From NCBI RefSeq assembly GCF_026421305.1, contig NZ_JAPJBQ010000012.1:1-64000 (forward strand): DNA of 64,000 bases, written 5' to 3'. The notes below the pieces were generated by a model that was not told the origin of the DNA, searched no databases, and worked only from the letters and a program-made list of their open reading frames with translations. Source of the DNA: Dyella silvae (GTDB lineage Bacteria > Pseudomonadota > Gammaproteobacteria > Xanthomonadales > Rhodanobacteraceae). Shown piece after piece: positions 17,512 to 26,202 of the stretch (its first letter is position 1; every line of letters starts with the position of its first letter). The translations under genes were made by a program, and so were the position numbers.

Positions 17512-17667
17512 ATGAAATTCGAAAATATCATTCTGCATAGCCTGTTCGCCGCTTGCTTCCTGGTTTGCGTGCTGACCATCGGCGCCATGATCACGGCCAA
17601 GCCGTCGCCCGTTTCCAATGCCGTTGCCAGCCAGACCAGCGCTGCTACCGCCACCTTTGAAAGCTGA
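17512..17667 (+). CDS. 51-residue single-pass membrane peptide under a sigma-54 promoter
   Basis: ATG 17512 has a strong ribosome site (AAGGAGAG at 17499-17506). The peptide starts MKFENIILHSLFAACFLVC, continues through a single ~25-residue hydrophobic segment and ends in a Ser/Thr/Ala-rich tail of about 20 residues with no charged residue until Glu. It could be a signal-anchored inner-membrane peptide with the tail in the periplasm, or an exported small peptide. I recognise no family. The sigma-54 promoter, the operator-like palindromes upstream and the terminator-like hairpin downstream delimit it as a complete one-gene unit, which makes it unlikely to be a chance frame. Confidence 0.75.
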   Translation: MKFENIILHSLFAACFLVCVLTIGAMITAKPSPVSNAVASQTSAATATFES

Positions 17668-17690
17668 TCGACCTGCATGGCGCCGCGAGA

Positions 17691-17736
17691 AGAGAGAACG
17701 AAGGTAGCTGATCACTTCACTACCTCCGCTCTCTCG
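17691..17736 (+). terminator. Hairpin after the small membrane peptide gene
   Basis: GAGAG..GAAGGTAG pairs with CTACCTCC..CTCTC across CTGATCACTTCA. It ends the small unit at 17512-17667; on the other strand it may serve the YafY regulator gene. Confidence 0.55.
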
Positions 17737-17836
17737 ATGCGGAGTGCAAGGGGCAGCGAACACTCCGGGGCAACGTGCTGCGAGAGTTCGTCTGCCAGTG
17801 AGCGGGATGGCTCGCCCACGTAGGGCATGAGGCCAC

Positions 17837-18778
17837 TCAGGCCATCGTCAGGCGATTCGCCAGATGTTGCAGAGCCTCCCGCAAAAGCGAAGGGCTGTTT
17901 ATCCGAAACCCGAACGGCAAGCGCGCCAGTTCGCGGGCCAGCCAATCCAGGTCGTCGACCTGACTGCGCATCAACACACCGCCTTCCACCGGTTCAAACA
18001 CGCCGATGGCGCTGCCGAGGTTGTTCATGGCATTGGCCAGGTCCGTGCGCAGCTCCACTTCAGCGAGATAGGTGCGCGGCTGGGTGGCGAGGCTGGCGGT
18101 GAGGTGAGTGAGCGTGTCGAAACGTTCGGGACGCTCAAAGCCAATGGCAAGCGCTTGCGCGCCCGTGATGCGATCCAACCGGAACGAGCGTAGCTCCTGA
18201 CGCAGGTGGCAGCGGCCCACGAGGTACCAATGACCCTCACGGTGCCCAAGACCGAAGGGGTCGACATCGCGTTCGGTGTGCTCGTCGTGTGGCGAGCGAT
18301 AGTTCAGACGAACGCGATAGCGCGCGTGGGCAGCCTTGCTCAACTGCATGAGCAGGGCGCTGTCGACATTGGGGGCTATGCGGCCACGATCCAGGCTGAC
18401 GGTTTCGGTGAGTGCACGCACCTGTTGTTGCAGTGGCTCGGGCAGCACGCGTTCCAGTTTGGCCTGGGCGCTGGCAGCCGCTGTGCTGGCTTCGGTCATG
18501 CCCAGTCGTTGGGCGGCCAGCAGTCCTACCGAGAGCGCCAGGGCTTCATCGTTAGTGAACATGATGGGTGGCAGTTTGAAGCCGGGCACCAGCATGTAGG
18601 CGCCGTGACGGCCACGTTCCGTGGTGATGGGGATGCCGATCTCTTCAAGAATGGCGATGTAGCGGCGCAGAGTGCGCGGGTGAATATCGAGGCGGCGGGC
18701 GAGCTCGCTGCCGCTGATGCGGCGATGGGCCTGCAGCAACTCCAGAACGGCCAATGCGCGGCTGGTGGGGTGGTACAT
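17837..18778 (-). CDS. YafY-type regulator with HTH and WYL domains
   Basis: A 313-residue protein. Residues 1-60 are a winged HTH (LELLQAHRRISGSELARRL then RTLRRYIAILEEIGIPI); the middle carries a WYL-type ligand-binding domain (REGHWYLVGRCHLRQELRSFRLDRI), and the end a WCX-like domain. Members sense small molecules or nucleic acids and often repress a neighbour. It is divergent from the DUF1579-like gene at 18918, and a perfect operator-like palindrome (18799-18819) lies 20 bp before its start codon, suggesting control of both genes. Confidence 0.9.
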   Translation of the reverse strand: MYHPTSRALAVLELLQAHRRISGSELARRLDIHPRTLRRYIAILEEIGIPITTERGRHGAYMLVPGFKLPPIMFTNDEALALSVGLLAAQRLGMTEASTAAASAQAKLERVLPEPLQQQVRALTETVSLDRGRIAPNVDSALLMQLSKAAHARYRVRLNYRSPHDEHTERDVDPFGLGHREGHWYLVGRCHLRQELRSFRLDRITGAQALAIGFERPERFDTLTHLTASLATQPRTYLAEVELRTDLANAMNNLGSAIGVFEPVEGGVLMRSQVDDLDWLARELARLPFGFRINSPSLLREALQHLANRLTMA

Positions 18779-18798
18779 GCGGAGGCCCTGGGGATGAT

Positions 18799-18819
18799 TT
18801 AGGACACAAACTGTCCTAA
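18799..18819. promoter_or_regulatory. Operator for the YafY-type regulator
   Basis: TTAGGACA-CAAAC-TGTCCTAA: an 8-bp perfect inverted repeat with a 5-bp spacer between two divergent genes. The TAGGACA..TGTCCTA form is, as I recall, common in front of YafY-family regulator genes. Binding is inferred. Confidence 0.7.
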
Positions 18820-18917
18820 TGGCTGCCTAGCATGCGGGCGTACCGCGGGCACCACAAGTGAGCAGGGTCGTGTGTGCCGGCAGTCTCTTTCGTCTTTGCC
18901 AACTGAGGGAACGCGTT

Positions 18918-19433
18918 ATGAAAACTATGGGTTACGTCTGCATCGCCTTGTTGGCCTGCGCCCTGGCCTCACCCGCGGCCGCCGCTGCAGGCGCCCCTCG
19001 TTGCGCCGATGCGGCGCACCGTCAGTTCGATTTCTTCGCCGGCGACTGGGAAGCCTTTGAGAAGGGCAAGCTGGTAGGGCACAACCGCGTGGAAATAGCG
19101 CACGACGGCTGCACCTTGATCGAGCACTGGAGCGGCGTGGAGGGCGGCACGGGCACCAGCCTCAACACCTACGACGCCAATCGCAAAGTCTGGAACGAAA
19201 CCTGGGTGAGCAGTCACGGCATGTTGCTCACGATGGAAGGGAGCATGCAGGGCAAGCAGATGGTGATGATCGGCACGCACGTGGAAGATGATGGCCGCGT
19301 GGCGCTGCATCGCAATGTCTGGACGCCTATGCCGGATGGCGTGCATCAGGTATGGGACTACTCATACGACGGTGGCCAGACCTGGACCGTGAACTACGAC
19401 GGCTACCTGCGCCCGGCCAAAGCGAAGCGCTGA
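18918..19433 (+). CDS. Exported DUF1579-like protein
   Basis: A 171-residue protein from ATG 18918 (GAGGGAA at 18905-18911). A signal peptide (GYVCIALLACALASPAAAAAG) is followed by FDFFAGDWEAF, HDGCTLIEHWSGVEGGTGTS, LNTYDANRKVWNETWV and VWDYSYDGGQTW, a pattern of the lipocalin-like DUF1579 family. Its biochemical role is unknown. It faces the YafY regulator across the operator at 18799-18819 and is very probably its target. Confidence 0.8.
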   Translation: MKTMGYVCIALLACALASPAAAAAGAPRCADAAHRQFDFFAGDWEAFEKGKLVGHNRVEIAHDGCTLIEHWSGVEGGTGTSLNTYDANRKVWNETWVSSHGMLLTMEGSMQGKQMVMIGTHVEDDGRVALHRNVWTPMPDGVHQVWDYSYDGGQTWTVNYDGYLRPAKAKR

Positions 19434-19438
19434 GCCCT

Positions 19439-19468
19439 GAAGAGGGTTGGCGATGGCCAGCCCTCTTC
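19439..19468. terminator. Bidirectional hairpin between convergent genes
   Basis: GAAGAGGGTTGGC pairs with GCCAGCCCTCTTC (13 bp, one G-T). It lies between the DUF1579-like gene and poxB, which converge here. No strong T tract on either side. Confidence 0.6.
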
Positions 19469-19486
19469 CAAAGGACCGCGCGCGCA

Positions 19487-21196
19487 TCAGAGGTTTTCGC
19501 GCACCAACTCCAGCACCTCGGCGCCGCGCCCGTGCAGGATGGCCCGCGTTGAATACAGCGCCATGCCCATCGCCGGTTTGAACTCGATGAAGGGTGGTTT
19601 CACCAGCTCCAGCGGGCTCACCGGCACGTTGAGCAACGCAGGGCCGGGCTGCGCAAGCCACTCCTGTACGGCAGCTTCGATGTCGGTGGCTTTGCTCACT
19701 GTCTTGCCCCACAGACCGATGGCTTCGGCCACTTTGCCAAAGTCAGGATTCTTGAGCCGGGTGAAGGTGTCGAGCATGCCTTCCGCTTTCTGTTCGATTT
19801 CAACGAAGCCAAGCTTGCGGTTATCGAAGACGGCAATCTTGATGGGCACGTTCTCCTGAATCACGGTCAATAGCTCGCCCAGCAGCATGCTCAGGCCGCC
19901 ATCGCCGCACAGGGCGATGACTTGACGGTCGGGAGCTGCCTTCTTCAACCCCACCGCATTCGGCAGGGCTGTCGCCATGGTTCCGTGCAGAAAGCTGCCG
20001 AAAATACGGCGCTTTCCGTTGGCCGTGGTGTGCCTCACCGCCCATACGATCGGCGTTCCATCGTCACCGGAGAAAAGCGCATCGTCGTCGGCGTACCGGT
20101 CAATGACGGAGGTGAGATACGAGCCGGGAATGGTGTCGTCGTGTCCAGGCACCAGATGGCTTTTCCATGACGCCATCGCCTTTGCGAACCGATCCACATA
20201 GTCCTGTTGGAACGACGCATCGCTGCGTTGTTTCAGGCGCGGAAGTAAAGCTCGCAAGGTTGGTTTGGCGTCTCCCACCGCGCCAAACGTGACGTGATGG
20301 CGCCTGCCAATATGGGTGGGGTCGATATCGATCTGTACGATCTTGGCCTTGTCCGGATAGAACTGGCGCCACGCGAAGTCGGCACCGAGCAGCAGCAGGG
20401 TGTCGCAATCAAGAATCGCCCGGTAGCCTGCTTCGCTACCAAGGATGCCGGTCATGCCCACGTTGTACGGGTTGTCGTGCTCCAGAAAACTCTTTGCACG
20501 AGACGTGTGTGCGACCGGTGCCTTGAGCGTTTCAGCGGCGGCCTTGATCTCTTCCAGCGCGTCTTTGCAGCCGCTGCCCGCATAGATGGTGATCTTGTTG
20601 CCGGCGTTGAGGATGCCGGCGATGTGGTCGAGTTCCTCGTCGTTCGGCGTAACGACAGGCCGGCTGTGGTGAACCCGATAAGGGTAATCCTCATGCACCT
20701 CGCTATGCGAAACATCGACGGGCACGATCAACACGGCTACGCCGCGCTTTGCGAGCGCCGCCTGGCAGGCCATCACGGCCTTCTTTCGCGCCTGGTCAGG
20801 GGTCAGCACCATGTCGCAGAAGACGCTGCAATCTTTGTAGACCGACTTGAAATCGACCTCCTGTATCGATTCGAAGCCAAGGTCATTCATCATGATCTGG
20901 CTGGCGATGAGAATGACAGGGGCGCGATTGCGATTGGCCTCATACATCCCGTTGATGAAATGCAGGCTGCCCGGTCCGCAGCTACCGGCGCATGCGGTCA
21001 GGTGGCCGGTGAGTTGTGCTTCGGCAGCGGCGGCGAAGGCGCCGGCTTCTTCATGGCGAACATGGACCCAGCCGATGGAGCTGCGTTCCAGATGCTCCGC
21101 GAACAGATTGAGTGTGTCGCCCACAATGCCGTAACAACGTTGGACGCCGGCTTGTTCGAGAACTTCCACCAGGACTTCTGCGACTTTCTTGCTCAT
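19487..21196 (-). CDS. Pyruvate oxidase / ubiquinone-dependent pyruvate dehydrogenase
   Basis: A 569-residue ThDP enzyme, starting at ATG 21196 (GGAGCG upstream); the longer frame adds 26 residues. Order: N-terminal pyrimidine-binding domain with catalytic Glu (HVRHEEAGAFAAAAEA), FAD/TPP middle domain, and C-terminal pyrophosphate domain with the ThDP motif from GDGGLSMLLGE to FDNRKLGFVE. Length and motifs fit PoxB, which oxidises pyruvate to acetate and CO2 at the membrane and passes electrons to ubiquinone. The C-terminus (TRAILHGRGAEVLELVREN) matches the lipid-binding tail region of PoxB in position. It is followed, 222 bp upstream on the same strand, by a HiPIP gene. Confidence 0.87.
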   Translation of the reverse strand: MSKKVAEVLVEVLEQAGVQRCYGIVGDTLNLFAEHLERSSIGWVHVRHEEAGAFAAAAEAQLTGHLTACAGSCGPGSLHFINGMYEANRNRAPVILIASQIMMNDLGFESIQEVDFKSVYKDCSVFCDMVLTPDQARKKAVMACQAALAKRGVAVLIVPVDVSHSEVHEDYPYRVHHSRPVVTPNDEELDHIAGILNAGNKITIYAGSGCKDALEEIKAAAETLKAPVAHTSRAKSFLEHDNPYNVGMTGILGSEAGYRAILDCDTLLLLGADFAWRQFYPDKAKIVQIDIDPTHIGRRHHVTFGAVGDAKPTLRALLPRLKQRSDASFQQDYVDRFAKAMASWKSHLVPGHDDTIPGSYLTSVIDRYADDDALFSGDDGTPIVWAVRHTTANGKRRIFGSFLHGTMATALPNAVGLKKAAPDRQVIALCGDGGLSMLLGELLTVIQENVPIKIAVFDNRKLGFVEIEQKAEGMLDTFTRLKNPDFGKVAEAIGLWGKTVSKATDIEAAVQEWLAQPGPALLNVPVSPLELVKPPFIEFKPAMGMALYSTRAILHGRGAEVLELVRENL

Positions 21197-21418
21197 GACT
21201 CGCTCCGCGTTAAGACATAGGGGTAGGGTCCCGCCGCAAAGAGCGAGATTCGCGCGAGAGCAGCCATCTCCCAATAACGTGTTGTCGTACTTCCTGTGCC
21301 GCGTCTAGCGCTTACGCTGACGTCGTCCTGGTTGGTGTTGGGTGGGACACGCCATCATGGTCAGGTGCGATGGCGGTGCTTCATCGTCGACCAGGCCAAG
21401 GACGAAGGCCTTTCCTGC

Positions 21419-21751
21419 TCAGGTCTTCTTGGGCGCGTGAGATACGCACCATCCTTTGGCGTTGACTGCCTTCCCCGGGAACAATTGGCACGGGCCGTAA
21501 CCGGTGGCGCCGCCGGAGTAGAACTGGCAGTTGGTACAGGTGTCGCCTGCTTTGTGTTTGGCATCGGCGGTCTTGCTGGCGTCTTCGACGTAGCCAAGTG
21601 CCTTGGCGGTGGGATCCGATTCGGCCAGGTGCGGCAGGTCGGCGGCGAAGGCGAAGCGGGGCAGGTTACCCATCACGGCAGCCGCGGCCACGGTGGTGCT
21701 GACCGTTTTCAGAAAACGGCGGCGGGACTGGGTTTCACGTTCTTTCGACAT
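21419..21751 (-). CDS. High-potential iron-sulfur protein (HiPIP)
   Basis: A 110-residue protein from ATG 21751, with a twin-arginine signal (QSRRRFLKTVSTTVAAAA) that sends it folded to the periplasm. Four cysteines, Cys72, Cys75, Cys88 and Cys102 (DTCTNC, GPCQLF, GWCVSH), bind the [4Fe-4S] cluster in the standard HiPIP spacing. HiPIPs are soluble electron carriers between the bc1 complex and terminal oxidases or other donors. Same strand as poxB and upstream of it, but 222 bp apart, so a shared transcript is not certain. Confidence 0.92.
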   Translation of the reverse strand: MSKERETQSRRRFLKTVSTTVAAAAVMGNLPRFAFAADLPHLAESDPTAKALGYVEDASKTADAKHKAGDTCTNCQFYSGGATGYGPCQLFPGKAVNAKGWCVSHAPKKT

Positions 21752-21869
21752 GGTGGTCAACTCCGTCGATGCGCCATCGGGGCCGCCATGGTGCCCCCGC
21801 CGCATTTACGGTCGTGTGAAGAAGCTCAGCAGCGGCGGCCGTGACGAAGGGTGCTGCGCCCGAGCCGCT

Positions 21870-24734
21870 TCAGCGGGGCGGCTGAGGATGGGGTTGTCGG
21901 CGAATCGCCATCGCCCCCGCCGGTTCGTGACGTTCGGTTCCAGCGCTCGCAAGCAGGTGCGTCGCTGCATCGCGATCGGCATTTGGGCCAGGCTTCACAT
22001 CGCTGAGCAAAGCTCTGGCCTCGGTGTGGAGCCGCGTCGCCGCATCGACATCGCCGAGCGACGCATCGATGCGCGCGAGATCCGCTTTGGCGTAGGCCAT
22101 GAGTGCGCTCGGCGCGGGTGTGATGGTGCTGAGGGTCGAAAGCACGGCCTCGAGTTGAGACTTCGCCTCGACGTTTCGGCCAAGCGACAGCCACAGGTCG
22201 CCGAGCAAAAGGCGTGCTCTGATCGCCTTGTCGGTGCGCTGATCATCCAGCGCGGTGTACATGGCCACGGCTTCTTCGCATAGATCGGCCGCGCGGTGGT
22301 GGTCGCCGCTGGCTGCCATGAGCTCTGCGTCGATCATGAGAGCGAATGCCGTATCAGGATGAGCATCACGATAGCGCCGCCGTTCCTCCGCCACCGCGGC
22401 GTTGACGAGTGGTGCTGATTCGTCAAGGCGCCCGCGGGCAATCAGAATCTCGGCCAGGCGGGCTTTGTCGTATCCAAGGTTATTGTCGCCATAGTCAGCG
22501 CCGAGCAGGCGCTGCTTGCGGGCGATGGCATCGCGGTAGCCGGCCTCGGCACCGACATAATCGCCCTGCGCGAAACGGAGCCTGGCCAGATTGCCGATGC
22601 TTACCGCCTGGGTAAGATCCGCCGCGGGCGCCACGGCCAGGTCGATCGCCATGGATTGGTCATACAACGCTTCGGCCTCGTTGAACCTGTCTTCAAAAGC
22701 GAGCACGTTGGCCAGGTCGTTGAGATGCCAGGCGGTATGGGCGTTGGGTCGTCCGTAAACGCTGGTATCCATACTGACCGCATCGCGCAGCAACTGCTCG
22801 CTTTCGCTATACCGGCCTGACTGCATCAGCGCCTGGGCCAGAAGATCCATGGTGTCGGCCACGTCACCGTGCCGCGCGCCCAGATGGCTGCGTTTGCGCG
22901 CGAGCGCTTCGCGCAACAGCGGGACGGCGGGCTCAGGATGGCCGGCATCCATCAAGAGCCAGCCGAAATTCAACACCGCTTCCGTCAATGCGTCACTGTC
23001 GTCTGGCAGTACGCGGCGTGCAAGCGTGAGCGCTTGCTGGCCGATCTCAATCGCCTTGGCGGAGTCACCGCTGCGCTCATCAAGGCCAGCTATCCACGCC
23101 AATGCCTGCACTTCTTCCGGAGAATGAGGGTTTGGCCCTGACTGGAACGCACTGACCGCACTCTGCAGGCCAGCAGTCGCTTCGTGGACGCGACCCAGTT
23201 CATCAAGCTCTTTGGCGAGCAGATACTGGACATGCAAGGTGCGCCGGTCGCCCGCGCCAAACTGTGTCTTCGCCAGTGCAGCCGCTTCTTCGAGGGGACG
23301 CAGTGCGCGATCGGGGTGGCCGCTGCGACGCTCGAGGTCTCCGATCAGCGCGATGATCTCAACGCGAAGCGCCGGTTGCATGGCGAAATCCCGGTCGGCA
23401 CGCTCGCGACCGACGGCAAGCAGCTGTTCGATGGTTTCGGTGCCTTTGGTTTCCGGTGATGCGCTGTCGAACAGACCTTCGAGGAAGATCTTGAGCGCAT
23501 CGGCGCGTCGTGCCTCGCCTTTGGCAGACATCGCCTGCATGTGGGCGTCCTGGGCGGCGCGACGTGCAAGATGCGCTTCGTGCAGGCCGGCGATGGTGGC
23601 GCCGCTCAACATGAGCGCTGCAACGGCAGCGGTTGAAACGGCAAACGTGTGTCGCCTGGCGAACGTAAAGACGCGGTAGGCCAGCGTGTCCGCCCGGACC
23701 TGCAACGGCTTGCCGTCAAGGAAACGTTGAACGTCCGCACTCAGCGCCGAAACGCTCGCGTAGCGGCGGTTAGGATGCTGCCGCGTTGCCTCCTGCACGA
23801 TGGCGTGAAGGTCAATGCCGAGCCTCTTGCGCAGCACGTGACTATCAAGCGAAGACGTTGGCTCGGCGTCGTTTTGGCTGTCGCGTCGCGGCTTCTGACC
23901 GCAAATAAGCTCGGTCAGAAGCACGCCAAGCGCGTACACGTCGATGGCGGTGGTCGCAGTATCGCCGGAAAATTGTTCAGGCGCCGCGTACAAACGGGTA
24001 AGGCGCCGCGCCTCGGTGCGCGTGCGCTCGCCATCGCCGGTCAGCAATTTGGCAATACCAAAATCGACGAGTTTGACGCAGCCATCCGCCCCGACCAGTA
24101 CGTTGCTTGGTTTCAGGTCGCGATGAACGATCAGGCTGCGATGGGCGTGTTCCACGGCAGCGCATACGTCGATGAACAACGCGAGCCGCTCGCGCATGCC
24201 AAGGCCACGTTGCTCGCAATGCCTGACGATATCGTCGCCCGCCACAAACTCCAGCGCGAGAAACGGCGTGCCCGTCGGCGAAAAACCAGCGTCGAGCAAC
24301 TGGGCGATATGCGGATGCTGCAGCCGCGCGAGAATGCGTTGTTCGCGCAGAAAGCGGCCGCGTTCCTCGGCATCGTGAACGTCGATGCGCAATAGCTTGA
24401 GGGCCACGGTTTGCGGGCCGCCGGGTAGCTCGCGCTCGGCTTCGAAGACGCTGGCCATGCCGCCCGACCCAACGAAGCGAAGCACGCGATAACCCGCGAT
24501 GGACGGCAGCCCTTCAGGCACATCATCGGCAAGCCCCGGAAGCCATTGCGCCATGCCGCGTTCGAGTGCCTCGTTGCCGGCCGCATGATCCAGCGCCTGC
24601 GCTACCAGCGCGCGTAGCGTGGCGTCACCGCAGTGCTTGTGCAGCCAGTCGGTTCGTTCGGCGGCAGGCACGTCGAACAGCTGGTCGATCAGCGGTTCGA
24701 TCTCAGGCCATCGTTGGGCAAACTCGGCGATCAT
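21870..24734 (-). CDS. Serine/threonine protein kinase with TPR domain
   Basis: A 954-residue protein. Residues 82-340 form a Hanks-type kinase: GSGGMASVF (89-97), Lys113 in VALKLL, HRDLKPSN (204-211), DFG (224-226) and APE (251-253), all intact. One transmembrane helix follows (about 364-384, TFAVSTAAVAALMLSGATIAG), and then ~550 residues of helical repeats with TPR character (for example LAQALMQSGRYSESEQLLRDA). With the kinase in the cytoplasm, the TPR part would be outside the inner membrane. It is 67 bp downstream of an ECF-type sigma factor in the same direction; such pairs are common and the kinase is thought to control the sigma factor. Confidence 0.92.
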   Translation of the reverse strand: MIAEFAQRWPEIEPLIDQLFDVPAAERTDWLHKHCGDATLRALVAQALDHAAGNEALERGMAQWLPGLADDVPEGLPSIAGYRVLRFVGSGGMASVFEAERELPGGPQTVALKLLRIDVHDAEERGRFLREQRILARLQHPHIAQLLDAGFSPTGTPFLALEFVAGDDIVRHCEQRGLGMRERLALFIDVCAAVEHAHRSLIVHRDLKPSNVLVGADGCVKLVDFGIAKLLTGDGERTRTEARRLTRLYAAPEQFSGDTATTAIDVYALGVLLTELICGQKPRRDSQNDAEPTSSLDSHVLRKRLGIDLHAIVQEATRQHPNRRYASVSALSADVQRFLDGKPLQVRADTLAYRVFTFARRHTFAVSTAAVAALMLSGATIAGLHEAHLARRAAQDAHMQAMSAKGEARRADALKIFLEGLFDSASPETKGTETIEQLLAVGRERADRDFAMQPALRVEIIALIGDLERRSGHPDRALRPLEEAAALAKTQFGAGDRRTLHVQYLLAKELDELGRVHEATAGLQSAVSAFQSGPNPHSPEEVQALAWIAGLDERSGDSAKAIEIGQQALTLARRVLPDDSDALTEAVLNFGWLLMDAGHPEPAVPLLREALARKRSHLGARHGDVADTMDLLAQALMQSGRYSESEQLLRDAVSMDTSVYGRPNAHTAWHLNDLANVLAFEDRFNEAEALYDQSMAIDLAVAPAADLTQAVSIGNLARLRFAQGDYVGAEAGYRDAIARKQRLLGADYGDNNLGYDKARLAEILIARGRLDESAPLVNAAVAEERRRYRDAHPDTAFALMIDAELMAASGDHHRAADLCEEAVAMYTALDDQRTDKAIRARLLLGDLWLSLGRNVEAKSQLEAVLSTLSTITPAPSALMAYAKADLARIDASLGDVDAATRLHTEARALLSDVKPGPNADRDAATHLLASAGTERHEPAGAMAIRRQPHPQPPR

Positions 24735-24801
24735 GGGCAGCGCTTTTCCCCAGTCCGATATACCTCTATAGCGTATTCACGTGGCAATTCCCGACAGGGA
24801 G

Positions 24802-25347
24802 TCACGCGGCTGGCATCAGACAAGCCGCGAGAAAGGTACGTGCCTTGAGCCAGTCGCGCTCGACCGTGCGCGCGTTGACGCCCAAGGCCGCCGCAATGTC
24901 CGGGCTCGAAAGGTCGGCAAATAACCGCAGCTCCGCGACGTGCGCCAGGCGCGAGTCAACGGCGGCCAGCCGCGTGAGGGCCTCGTCGATGGCCAGCACG
25001 TCGATGATGTCCGAGGCGTCTTCCGGTGCCGTCACGTCGGGGGCCTGTCGCTTCTGCGCTTTCTTGCGACGAGCGTGGTCGATCAGGATGTGGCGCATCA
25101 CCTGGCTCATATAGGCATACAGGTGTGCGCGGTCGGTAAACGTCGCGCCGCCCTGGGTCACCAGTTTGAGATAGGCCTCATGGACCAGCGCAGTGGTTTC
25201 AATCGTGTGTGCTGCTTCATGGGCGCGCTGGCGCCGTGCCAACTGGCGAAGCGCGGCATAAATCTTGGGGATCAGCGTATCCAGTGCGGTGGGGTCACCG
25301 TTGGCAGCGCGCACCAGGGCTTCAGTGACCTGAGGCTCACTGTTCAT
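24802..25347 (-). CDS. ECF-like RNA polymerase sigma factor
   Basis: A 181-residue protein with sigma region 2 (YAYMSQVMRHILIDHARRKKAQKRQ) and a sigma region 4 HTH (LSSPDIAAALGVNARTVERDW). The ETTALVHEAYLKL segment and length match the ECF-like family that accompanies Hanks-type kinases. It has no anti-sigma factor next to it; the downstream kinase probably fills that regulatory place. The 380-bp region upstream contains the palindrome at 25487-25502. Confidence 0.88.
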   Translation of the reverse strand: MNSEPQVTEALVRAANGDPTALDTLIPKIYAALRQLARRQRAHEAAHTIETTALVHEAYLKLVTQGGATFTDRAHLYAYMSQVMRHILIDHARRKKAQKRQAPDVTAPEDASDIIDVLAIDEALTRLAAVDSRLAHVAELRLFADLSSPDIAAALGVNARTVERDWLKARTFLAACLMPAA

Positions 25348-25728
25348 GCAGGTCGGTTACGTGGTGATTGCGACGCGCCCATGCGTTGCAAAAAAACGCC
25401 GACACCGTCCGGGCGGACAGCAAGCCTGCCGAAAGCCATCGCCTGTCGCCTCCCCTTGAGGGTCGAAGTCATGCCGAATCATGGCGCTGTGTCATGACAG
25501 CTCACAAGTGCGGCGAGCGAAGTTGCGCCCGTTCAGTCTCGTGTCGCAAGAACGGGGCGACTGTCTTTCAGTGAGCTGACGTTTGCGAACGACACGCTGA
25601 ACGTTGATGCCTCAGATGCGAAGAGTCCCCGTTCTATTCATCGCAAGTATCACCCGCTGTGCCATGGTTTATCCCGCCGCCGTCATCGCTGACGCATCGG
25701 CATTTCATTCACGAGCAGGAGTCGGGTC
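25348..25728. other. Intergenic region with one palindrome
   Basis: Divergent region between the sigma factor gene and the small Gly/His-rich protein. GCTGT-GTCATG-ACAGC at 25487-25502 is a perfect 5-bp inverted repeat and may be an operator. Otherwise I see no gene or repeat. Confidence 0.35.
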
Positions 25729-26004
25729 ATGCGCTATCTCATCCCTCTGGCATTGGTTGCTTCGTTATTTGCCATGCCGCTTATGGCGGCCCCGCAGGCG
25801 CATGGTGGCGGCGGTGGCGGTGGTCATGCAGCGTCCATGTCTGCACACGCGCCCATGAACCATGACATGCATGGCGATGCTGTATCGGCCCAGGCCAAGT
25901 CCGCCAAGGCGGCCGATGAAAAAGTGGGTCCGCAGGTGCGTACCGTCGCGCATGACAAATCGAACGGTAAGGGTCTTACCAAGACCCACGGCAAGGGCCA
26001 CTAA
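25729..26004 (+). CDS. Small exported Gly/His-rich protein
   Basis: A 91-residue protein from ATG 25729 with AGGAGTCGGG just upstream. A signal peptide (MRYLIPLALVASLFAMPLMAA) is followed by HGGGGGGGHAASMSAHAPMNHDMHG and a Lys-rich tail ending THGKGH. The His and Met density suggests metal (copper or nickel) binding in the periplasm, which is inference from composition. No family recognised. Confidence 0.7.
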   Translation: MRYLIPLALVASLFAMPLMAAPQAHGGGGGGGHAASMSAHAPMNHDMHGDAVSAQAKSAKAADEKVGPQVRTVAHDKSNGKGLTKTHGKGH

Positions 26005-26202
26005 GAAGGTCCTTCCGTTATTGGCGTTGACCAAGGTATCCATCGCAGGCGCATCCATGGTCACCGGCGCGAATGGCACCCCGTTCGCGTTGGTGACCGG
26101 AATCATTCCCCAACTGCGCACTTAACGGCACGTAGAACCGAGCCATCCATTTGCAAGCAACGCTGCTAATAATGCGTCCACTTTCACAACCGAGGGGGAC
26201 GC

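Noticed and set aside
25765-26121. 118-codon minus-strand frame
   Set aside because: Antisense to the small Gly/His-rich exported protein, whose signal peptide and ribosome site make it the real gene.
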